Both the position numbers and the translations under genes were made by a program. From CAIRYW01 sp964555825 (GTDB lineage Bacteria > Patescibacteriota > Minisyncoccia > Phycocordibacterales > CAIRYW01), in NCBI GenBank assembly GCA_964555825.1, contig CAZKTY010000003.1, positions 1 through 28,673 of the forward strand: 28,673 nt of DNA, in the 5' to 3' direction. Below, piece after piece: positions 22,844-28,673 of the stretch; position 1 is the first letter of the stretch; every line of letters begins with the position of its first letter. Below the pieces are notes generated by a model. It saw only the letters and a program-made list of their open reading frames with translations, did not search any database and had not been told where the DNA came from.

Positions 22844-24043
22844 TTAGTTCTGGTTGAGGATAGCTCTTGTAGAAGGACCAACATAACCAGCTTGTGTTAT
22901 TTTGTGAGCCTTTTGGAATTTTATGACAGCAGCCTTAGTAAGCGGTCCAAAATATCCAGTTATAGGACCACTAAAAAAACCAAGAGAGGTCAAGCGTTTC
23001 TGCAATTCAGTTACTTCGGTTCCTGTAGAATCAATGGTCAAAAAACTTGAAAATACATATTTAGAATTAGAACTACTACTAGAAGATGAAGAACTACTAC
23101 TTGTGACCACTTGTGCAACAGGTAGATTACCAAGAGAAAAAGCCACCTGACCGTAATTACCTGAACCATCAGAGAAATTCACGATCACAGGTATTGGAAG
23201 AGTCTCATTTCCAGTCACTGTGTATTGAATAGTGTATGGACCACTACCACTTCCAGAAATTCCCGCTGAAGTACCATTAACAGTTGCTGTTACTCTACTT
23301 ACCGAACTGCTCACATTGATCACGATATTAAGAACACTCCCAATACTCAAGAATTTTCCATTCAAGTTATTTGAAGAAACAGAGAAAGAAGAAAGCGTAG
23401 GAGTTTGACTATATGTAGTCTGATAGGTTCCATCAACAGAAGAAATATACAAAGTCGCACAAGTTCCACTACTTTCGCAAATGACAATATTTGAATTACC
23501 TAAAGAATTAGTATGTATATCAATAGCACTTCCATCTATATTTGCTGAAACAACAGAAGGATAGGGATTGCTTGTTATTGAATAACCTCCAGTACCATAA
23601 ATATTTATTGTCTGATTTTGATTGGCATTCATGACAAGATTATTCTTACTGAATGTAAGACTTGTATTTGAAACAGTATCAGTAGTACTAGATGCACAAG
23701 AATTATCTTTTGGTTCCCAAGCAATTGTAGAAGATCTTGAACCATTTACAACAACATATGCAGTCTGCCCACAGGAAATATTGTAACTAGCAGTACTAAG
23801 AGGCATCGAAAAATAGCCTCCGCTATCAGTACTTCCAATAGGAACCATCACAGAAGAAACTCCATAGTAAAGCAAGATACTAGAATCAGGATCACCGTAT
23901 ACATTGACAGTACTACTCGTATTATTCACACTCATCAATGTTATGGTTGGGATCACGGAAGCGTGGGATCTTGCAGCAAAAAACAGCAAAGATAGAACCG
24001 GTAGAACAAGAACTGACAAAATAATGTTTTTATATATTTTCAT
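22844..24043 (-). CDS. Secreted Ig-like protein with C-terminal peptidoglycan-binding domain
   Basis: 399-aa exported protein. Residues 1-29 form a signal peptide (basic start, hydrophobic run, ARSHAS at the cleavage region). The middle is Ser/Thr/Asn-rich beta-sandwich-like sequence, probably two or three Ig-like domains. A pure Ser tract acts as linker near residues 318-327. The last 65 residues are a PG_binding_1 domain: LQKRLTSLGFFSGPITGYFG then LTKAAVIKFQKAH and GYVGPSTRAIL. This architecture is common in Patescibacteria and would hold Ig-like domains on the cell wall. No catalytic domain is seen, so it is probably structural or adhesive. The ATG is preceded by a TGATATAAT extended -10 element 23 nt upstream. 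Confidence 0.9.
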   Translation of the reverse strand: MKIYKNIILSVLVLPVLSLLFFAARSHASVIPTITLMSVNNTSSTVNVYGDPDSSILLYYGVSSVMVPIGSTDSGGYFSMPLSTASYNISCGQTAYVVVNGSRSSTIAWEPKDNSCASSTTDTVSNTSLTFSKNNLVMNANQNQTINIYGTGGYSITSNPYPSVVSANIDGSAIDIHTNSLGNSNIVICESSGTCATLYISSVDGTYQTTYSQTPTLSSFSVSSNNLNGKFLSIGSVLNIVINVSSSVSRVTATVNGTSAGISGSGSGPYTIQYTVTGNETLPIPVIVNFSDGSGNYGQVAFSLGNLPVAQVVTSSSSSSSSSSSNSKYVFSSFLTIDSTGTEVTELQKRLTSLGFFSGPITGYFGPLTKAAVIKFQKAHKITQAGYVGPSTRAILNQN

Positions 24044-24066
24044 TTCTTAAGAAAAATTACATATTT

Positions 24067-24075
24067 ATTATATCA
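24067..24075 (-). promoter_or_regulatory. Extended -10 promoter of the peptidoglycan-binding protein gene
   Basis: TGATATAAT on the minus strand, identical to the extended -10 before the lipocalin-like gene. It predicts a leader of about 16 nt. Confidence 0.6.
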
Positions 24076-24112
24076 CTTCTACGCCAAGCAAATACAATAA
24101 AAAATACCGAAA

Positions 24113-24748
24113 TCAGTCTTCTATGATAAGTCCAAAAAGCGAGCTCAAATAGATAGCCTGTCCTGTATTCACAACAAGACCGTTCAAAGATTCCTTCCCT
24201 ATATGAATATTTTCTATAATTGAACTTTTCAAGCTTACACGAGATAGTTTTGACTGAGAAAATTGAACACCTGTCAAATTACAATTCTGAAATATAACAT
24301 TTTTTAATTCAGCACCAATAAAGTCAGAATCACTCAGATCACAATCAATAAAAGCTGTATCTTTTATCTTTGAGAACCTAAATGAAGAATTCGTACATTT
24401 AGAGTTACGAATGACCACATCAATGAAATTTGCTTCAGAAAATTCGGTTCCTTGGATACGACAACTTCCAATCTCTACCCTTTGTAAAAAAGTTTGTTTG
24501 ATCTTTGTACCAGCAAGATTAACCTTCTTTAGAATCGAATCCGTGATCTTTAACTCTTTAATAATAGAGGTCTGCAGATCAATATTCTCAGCAATGACCT
24601 CATACAATTCAATATCGCTCATCTCTCTATTATCAAATGAGAGATCGTTTAACAAAGCTGATTCAATATCTAATCTCAAAGATCCACTATCAATATTTTT
24701 TTCTTCGACAAGATGGTCTTTTTTTAAAATAGGTCTTTTTATCTCCAT
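24113..24748 (-). CDS. Pentapeptide-repeat protein
   Basis: 211-aa protein. Residues about 65-190 are pentapeptide repeats of the A(D/N)LXX type, for example KVNLAGTKIKQT, TEFSEANF, DCDLSDSDFIGAELKN and NCNLTGVQFSQSKL. They fold as a right-handed quadrilateral beta-helix. The N-terminal 60 residues are acidic and not repetitive. No signal peptide or membrane segment is visible, so it is probably cytoplasmic. Some family members mimic DNA and protect gyrase, but most have no known role and nothing here points to a specific one. It lies just after the histidine kinase gene in the same direction, but has its own TATACT element 6 nt before the ATG. Confidence 0.88.
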   Translation of the reverse strand: MEIKRPILKKDHLVEEKNIDSGSLRLDIESALLNDLSFDNREMSDIELYEVIAENIDLQTSIIKELKITDSILKKVNLAGTKIKQTFLQRVEIGSCRIQGTEFSEANFIDVVIRNSKCTNSSFRFSKIKDTAFIDCDLSDSDFIGAELKNVIFQNCNLTGVQFSQSKLSRVSLKSSIIENIHIGKESLNGLVVNTGQAIYLSSLFGLIIED

Positions 24749-24754
24749 TTAGTG

Positions 24755-24760
24755 AGTATA
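24755..24760 (-). promoter_or_regulatory. -10 element for a leaderless pentapeptide-gene transcript
   Basis: TATACT on the minus strand, ending 6 nt before ATG 24748. A weak TTCAAG lies 16 nt further upstream as a possible -35. Confidence 0.5.
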
Positions 24761-24802
24761 CCAAAATCTCATAGGTCTTGAATATAATCTCAAAATTTAA
24801 TA

Positions 24803-26857
24803 TCAAATTTGGTCTTCACACATTTTTTTTTCATCTGAACATCTCATACCTGACGATGGAATCGAAACATAGAATACCGTGCCATATCCCACTTTTTTAT
24901 CCCCTACCTGTTTGAACATACTCGGTGATTCGAACCATATCTTCCCCCCAGCTGATTCCATTATCATCTTCGAAATATAAAGACCAATGCCTGAACCATC
25001 TGAGGTCTTCTCACGAGCGTTATTAGCACGAAAGAATCTTCCGAAGATATTTCTTTTATCTTCCTTAGGGATACCAATACCTTGATCAGCTACACTTATT
25101 ACATAATCATCTCCCTTCTCTTCTAGAGATATACTCACACTACAACTACCTTCAGATGAATATTGGATAGCATTGATCAGTATATTTTTTATCACTTGAT
25201 GTAAAAATATTTGATCAAAAGCAACTTCTGGAAGACGTTTTTCTGGTCTGTTAAAGAATATCGAGCATGGATTTTTTTTAAGAAAAAACCCCATCTCGTC
25301 AATAATTCCTTCAATAAAATTATCCAAGTATGCTAACTTTGGTTCGATCTTAAGCTTGCCTGCCTCGATATGTGCAATATCCAACAATCCATCCACAAGT
25401 TTGACCATACGCTGACTTCCACTGTGAATTTCATTCAAATAATCTTTTTGTTTTTCATCAAGTTTTTTTAGATCACTTCCCATCAACATTTCCATACACC
25501 AATTGATTATAGTTAAAGGAGTCCTTAATTGATGAGAAGCCAGTGAAACAAATTCGGACTTTGATCTATCAATCATTCTCTCCCTACTGACATCTCGAAA
25601 GACAACCGAACATCCAACAACATTATTATCTTTATCAAACAGAGGGGCTGCACTATCAGCAACAGATATCTTATTTCCAAACCTATCTATCAACACACTA
25701 TGATTGGACATCTGCTGAACAGTCTTATCTTCTATAGCTCTATACAAGAACTGATCATTGGGTTTTCTAGTATCCTCAAGAACAAACTTAAATCTTTCAT
25801 CAAATCTCAGACCTAAGATCTCATCTACTGAATAACCTGACATTCTGGCTGCCACTTCATTAACCAGAGTAACCTTCAGATCTTTATCCACTACAAATAC
25901 TCCATCCCCAATACTATGCAATATGGCATCGATCTTATCTTTTTCTGTTATTGTCCTTTGTTTTTCTTCTTCAGACGCTTTAGCTGCATTTATAATGACT
26001 GTCTGAGCCTTAAACAGATCATCAACTTTTTCTGATAGATCCTTATTCTTAACAACCAATTCATCCTCTAATTTTTTCGAATGCTCCCCTGCTTTTTTCA
26101 GATCATCTGTCATTTGATTAAAAGCAACAGCAAGTTCACCTAACTCGTCATTGGCATAAGTATCTATATGAATATCAAGATCACCTTTCCCGAGTTTTTC
26201 TGCAGATCTTTTCAATTCAAATATTGGCTTTGTGATCCTATTTGAGATCAAGATCGATACAAAAACACTGATCATTAAGAATATGATCAAGAATATAATG
26301 TTCAATGCAAATAATTCATTTTGTTGAATTAGTAAGGAACTGTCGGAATAGTAGAATACTAAATAACCAGCAACATCACCCTCGATCTTTACAGGCACTG
26401 AAACAATAAAATTTCCTCCTTCTTCTAATGTAGAAGTTACTTTTCCAGAAATTATTTTTTTAACCGAAGTATCTATAGTATCTTGAACAGGATCTGCCAT
26501 TTGTGCAGTACGACTTTCCTCCAAAAGGATTTTTCCACCACTGTTCAAAAATTCAACCCTCCCTAATTCGCTGATATTATTCAAAACTTGATCTAAAACT
26601 ATTTTTCCCTCCAAATTAGCATAGACACCTAAGAAATTAATTTTTTCCTCCTTAGTATTCAATACTGCTAAGTTCTTATTCAATTCATTAACAAATTCAG
26701 ACGAAGAATTTATTGCCTTATCCCCCATGTTACCAAATAACACATGCTTGATCTGATATATTTGGATCACAGTTGAGATACCCTGCAAACAAAAGACTAA
26801 AGTGAGAGTAAATAATATTATTTTATTTCGAAGTGATAATAGTTTTATCTTATGCAT
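24803..26857 (-). CDS. Sensor histidine kinase (HAMP-PAS-HisKA-HATPase)
   Basis: 684-aa membrane kinase. TM1 is about residues 12-32, an extracytoplasmic sensor region 33-180, TM2 183-206, HAMP about 206-258, a coiled coil about 255-305 and PAS about 307-425 (SIGDGVFVVDKDLKV). HisKA has the phosphoryl-accepting His442 in SHQLRTPLT. The ATPase domain has an N box around N558/N562, G1 DQGIGIP (591-597), an F box near FGRFFR and G2 GSGIGL (621-626). There is no receiver domain, so a separate response regulator is needed and none lies in this window. The ATG is one nt after the TGA stop of the substrate-binding protein gene, so the two are translationally linked. The simplest reading is that the binding protein presents its ligand to the sensor region. 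Confidence 0.95.
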   Translation of the reverse strand: MHKIKLLSLRNKIILFTLTLVFCLQGISTVIQIYQIKHVLFGNMGDKAINSSSEFVNELNKNLAVLNTKEEKINFLGVYANLEGKIVLDQVLNNISELGRVEFLNSGGKILLEESRTAQMADPVQDTIDTSVKKIISGKVTSTLEEGGNFIVSVPVKIEGDVAGYLVFYYSDSSLLIQQNELFALNIIFLIIFLMISVFVSILISNRITKPIFELKRSAEKLGKGDLDIHIDTYANDELGELAVAFNQMTDDLKKAGEHSKKLEDELVVKNKDLSEKVDDLFKAQTVIINAAKASEEEKQRTITEKDKIDAILHSIGDGVFVVDKDLKVTLVNEVAARMSGYSVDEILGLRFDERFKFVLEDTRKPNDQFLYRAIEDKTVQQMSNHSVLIDRFGNKISVADSAAPLFDKDNNVVGCSVVFRDVSRERMIDRSKSEFVSLASHQLRTPLTIINWCMEMLMGSDLKKLDEKQKDYLNEIHSGSQRMVKLVDGLLDIAHIEAGKLKIEPKLAYLDNFIEGIIDEMGFFLKKNPCSIFFNRPEKRLPEVAFDQIFLHQVIKNILINAIQYSSEGSCSVSISLEEKGDDYVISVADQGIGIPKEDKRNIFGRFFRANNAREKTSDGSGIGLYISKMIMESAGGKIWFESPSMFKQVGDKKVGYGTVFYVSIPSSGMRCSDEKKMCEDQI

Positions 26858-26858
26858 T

Positions 26859-27905
26859 TCAATCTAAAAAATAACCTACATTGGTCTTATTAACAATGAT
26901 ACCAGGAATTAAATCCATTTTTGAGACCTGCTTGTCGTTCAAATAATTTATTATGGTCTCTACTCCATCCTTCGCCATTTCTTTTATAGGCTGAGCGAGT
27001 GTTGCTGATATCTTTCCATTTTGTATTTCTTGAAAAGTCTCTTGGAGACCATCAAATCCAACCAAAATGACCTTTCCTTGCAATCCCTTATCCTCTACCA
27101 CTTTCTCTGCACTTATGGTCATTGGATCAGAGCAACCAAAGATGGCTGTAATATTATTATTCGGTTTGGACAATTCATCATTGGTTATTTTGTATGCTTT
27201 TTCTGCCTGCCAATCAGCATATTGGACGATCACACTCATTCCAGCTTTTTCAGCTTTTGCTTTTACTCCATTTACACGATCAATACTATTTGGATGAGTT
27301 TTTTCTCCGGCAAGTATCAACAGAGTTCCTTTTCCCTTTGTGGAATTGACTATAAAATCACCAACAAGATCTGCACTTACAGGATTATCAGTTGCAATAA
27401 AACTAACGACAGCAGGACTATCTACCTGCGTGTCTATTGCAACTATTGGAATATTTGCTTTCTTTGCTCTATCAAGGACATTTGTAAGTGAAGAAGGAAG
27501 ATTGGCACCAAGTATGATTCCATCTACACGCTGATCTACAGCAGAAGTTAAAGCAGCAACCTGTGCGTCTGAAGAAGGATCATTAGGTGTTAGATCCATA
27601 AAGATCACTTTCCTTGTTGAGGCTGCATCTTCTGAAAATTTACCCATTGCAATCCAAAAAGGCTGTCCGCTTTTCCCAAATCCGACATAAGCGATCTTTT
27701 TGTAGCTTGAAGCAGTATTTATGGCAGTATTATTCTCTGTAATTGTTTTATCTAAATTGAAATAGTTTTGATAATAAAAATATGTTCCAACCAATAGAAC
27801 AATCACTATCAGTGCAGAAAAAACTACAACCGATCTCTTTTTTAGTTTGATATTTTTTTCTTCATCAACAGCCAAAATATTTTTTTTATCTTCTTGTTGA
27901 TCCAT
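26859..27905 (-). CDS. Membrane-anchored sugar-type substrate-binding protein (Peripla_BP_4 class)
   Basis: 348-aa protein. After a charged 24-residue cytoplasmic N-terminus comes one transmembrane helix (about 25-46) with no lipobox Cys, so it is probably anchored and not released. The rest matches the ribose/LacI-type periplasmic binding fold: KIAYVGFGKSGQPFW, a DQRVDGIILGAN hinge segment, IPIVAIDTQVDS, LILAGEKTHPNSIDRVNG, ITAIFGCSDPMTISAEKVV and KVILVGFDGLQETFQEIQNGKISATLAQP. The ligand cannot be read from sequence. No ABC permease or ATPase gene is nearby; instead a histidine kinase gene follows after one nt. A role in sensing rather than uptake is therefore likely. A perfect CATTGTACAATG palindrome lies about 34 nt upstream. 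Confidence 0.92.
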   Translation of the reverse strand: MDQQEDKKNILAVDEEKNIKLKKRSVVVFSALIVIVLLVGTYFYYQNYFNLDKTITENNTAINTASSYKKIAYVGFGKSGQPFWIAMGKFSEDAASTRKVIFMDLTPNDPSSDAQVAALTSAVDQRVDGIILGANLPSSLTNVLDRAKKANIPIVAIDTQVDSPAVVSFIATDNPVSADLVGDFIVNSTKGKGTLLILAGEKTHPNSIDRVNGVKAKAEKAGMSVIVQYADWQAEKAYKITNDELSKPNNNITAIFGCSDPMTISAEKVVEDKGLQGKVILVGFDGLQETFQEIQNGKISATLAQPIKEMAKDGVETIINYLNDKQVSKMDLIPGIIVNKTNVGYFLD

Positions 27906-27928
27906 TTTCTTAAATTTGAAACATTAAT

Positions 27929-27950
27929 ATTCTATGTACATTGTACAATG
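27929..27950 (-). promoter_or_regulatory. Possible promoter and operator of the binding-protein/kinase pair
   Basis: A 12-nt perfect palindrome CATTGTACAATG (27939-27950) lies just upstream of a TAGAAT -10-like hexamer (27929-27934), about where a -35 spacer would be. A regulator bound there would cover the promoter. The gene has a leader of about 16 nt, unlike its leaderless neighbours. Confidence 0.4.
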
Positions 27951-27967
27951 AAAAATAAAAGGAAGAT

Positions 27968-27998
27968 ATAAAAAAGAGTGTTAGTTTGCTAACACTCT
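27968..27998 (-). terminator. Intrinsic terminator of the NUDIX gene
   Basis: A 10-bp stem (27975-27984 with 27989-27998) closes a 4-nt loop and is followed on the minus strand by TTTTTATAT. It starts 17 nt after the NUDIX stop codon. Confidence 0.85.
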
Positions 27999-28014
27999 AT
28001 AGACATAATCCTTA

Positions 28015-28485
28015 CTACTTATTGTTTGGATCCATAAAGCTCTCACTGAAAGGAATTTCAGAATAGTTAATATCATTCTTAATAGCTTCTAAAGCAAATT
28101 CTACATGTCTCATCAAATTATTAGGAAGGTTATCAAGTGAGAACCATCTTAGCTCGTCACATTTGTTTGGTTCCATATTTTTTGGTTCATTCTGCCATTT
28201 CTCCACTAGAAAAAAATAATCTGCTCGTTCCCCTGTTTCATCATGTTTAGCGCGATACATTGTATGAATTAAATGTGCATCTTTTTTATCAAAAGATATT
28301 CCAATTTCTTCATCTGATTCTCTTGCTAAAGCTTCTAAAGGTAATTCACCTGCCTCAATATGTCCTGCAGGTACTGTGTACCAACCATCATAATATCCAG
28401 TATTTATTCTATGACCAAGCAAGATATCATTTCCTTTTTTTAAAATAAGATATGATGCAGGGACTGCCTTATGTCTTTCTTTCAT
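28015..28485 (-). CDS. NUDIX hydrolase
   Basis: 156-aa single-domain pyrophosphohydrolase. The Nudix box runs 41-63 with all key positions: G41, E47, R55, E56, E59, E60 and G62. It is preceded by a strand ending in WYTVPAGHIE. Family members cleave nucleoside diphosphates linked to another moiety, such as dNTPs or sugar nucleotides; the substrate cannot be decided here. The C-terminal 50 residues are acidic and aromatic-rich and may shape specificity. The gene appears monocistronic: TATACT ends 6 nt before the ATG and a strong terminator follows. Confidence 0.93.
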   Translation of the reverse strand: MKERHKAVPASYLILKKGNDILLGHRINTGYYDGWYTVPAGHIEAGELPLEALARESDEEIGISFDKKDAHLIHTMYRAKHDETGERADYFFLVEKWQNEPKNMEPNKCDELRWFSLDNLPNNLMRHVEFALEAIKNDINYSEIPFSESFMDPNNK

Positions 28486-28491
28486 ATTTTA

Positions 28492-28497
28492 AGTATA
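28492..28497 (-). promoter_or_regulatory. -10 element for a leaderless NUDIX transcript
   Basis: TATACT on the minus strand, ending 6 nt before ATG 28485. No Shine-Dalgarno site. Confidence 0.5.
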
Positions 28498-28552
28498 TCA
28501 AAAAACAAAAAGGCTATCCGATTTGATAATGAAGGATTTTTAGAAAAAAATA

Positions 28553-28672
28553 TTATTTCTTAGAAACACTATCTGCAATACTTTTAGTGACCACAGGTAC
28601 CTTGTCAGTAAATACCACAAGCCTATTTGGATAACTTTTAGATATCTTATTCCAAACCCCATTACATGTAAT
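28553..28672 (-). CDS. C-terminal fragment of an unidentified protein, cut by the window edge
   Basis: An open frame of 39 codons ending in TAA runs from the right edge. It includes the stretch NRLVVFTDKVPVVTKSIADS and ends in a basic SKK. The composition looks like coding sequence. The visible part is too short to assign a family. No terminator with a U-tract was found between it and the NUDIX gene, but the NUDIX gene has its own -10 element. Confidence 0.5.
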   Translation of the reverse strand: MTCNGVWNKISKSYPNRLVVFTDKVPVVTKSIADSVSKK

Positions 28673-28673
28673 A

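Noticed and set aside
27021..27491. 156-codon open frame on the plus strand opposite the substrate-binding protein gene
   Set aside because: A Cys/Ile/Tyr-rich translation typical of the antisense of AT-rich coding sequence; the opposite strand is a clear conserved gene.

Overview
This 28.7 kb, AT-rich contig piece is bacterial and most resembles a Patescibacteria/CPR genome of the Parcubacteria-Paceibacteria type. That is an inference. It rests on the gene style: a secreted Cys-rich repeat protein, an Ig-like/peptidoglycan-binding secreted protein, a DUF2914 membrane protein, a minimal GIY-YIG protein, an N-terminally RGG-rich DEAD-box helicase, and near absence of Shine-Dalgarno sites. TGA is used as a stop (for example gpmI, pyrD and the substrate-binding protein), so this is not a UGA-recoding lineage. 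No rRNA, tRNA, CRISPR array or insertion sequence was found. The assembly has one gap, 100 Ns at 4330-4429.

Layout: 1-1740 holds a DEAD-box RNA helicase (minus) with a perfect 44-nt palindrome downstream and a long 5' leader. 1758-3365 holds two minus-strand genes of higher G+C with GTG/TTG starts and real Shine-Dalgarno sites: a two-TM protein and an adenylate-kinase-like protein. 3473-6492 is a minus-strand pair, a TPR membrane protein followed by a secreted Cys-rich repeat protein broken only by the N gap. 6568-9437 carries eno and gpmI (plus). 9453-11257 holds a CrtC/AttH-like lipocalin-type protein and an ECF-like sigma factor (minus). 11345-14980 mixes a BaiN/YhiN flavoprotein, a DUF2914 membrane protein, a GIY-YIG protein and an RsuA/RluB-type pseudouridine synthase. 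14984-16483 is an ABC-F ATPase. 16523-22507 is a six-gene minus-strand nucleotide cluster, in transcription order pyrD-pyrE-pyrF-purF-purD-EEP phosphatase/nuclease. 22575-24748 holds a small plus-strand gene, a secreted peptidoglycan-binding protein and a pentapeptide-repeat protein. 24803-27905 is a membrane-anchored sugar-type substrate-binding protein coupled to a hybrid-free sensor histidine kinase, with no transporter gene. 28015-28485 is a NUDIX hydrolase, and the C-terminus of another minus-strand gene runs off the right edge.

Working together: eno and gpmI catalyse consecutive steps of lower glycolysis. pyrD, pyrE and pyrF supply the last three steps to UMP, and purF and purD the first two committed steps of purine synthesis, both routes drawing on PRPP. 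The binding protein and kinase look like a two-part sensor of a periplasmic or extracellular ligand.

The most striking non-coding signal is a -10-like hexamer ending exactly 6 nt before the ATG of at least eight genes, with no ribosome binding site. This predicts widespread leaderless mRNAs and also fixes several start codons downstream of the longest ORF start.
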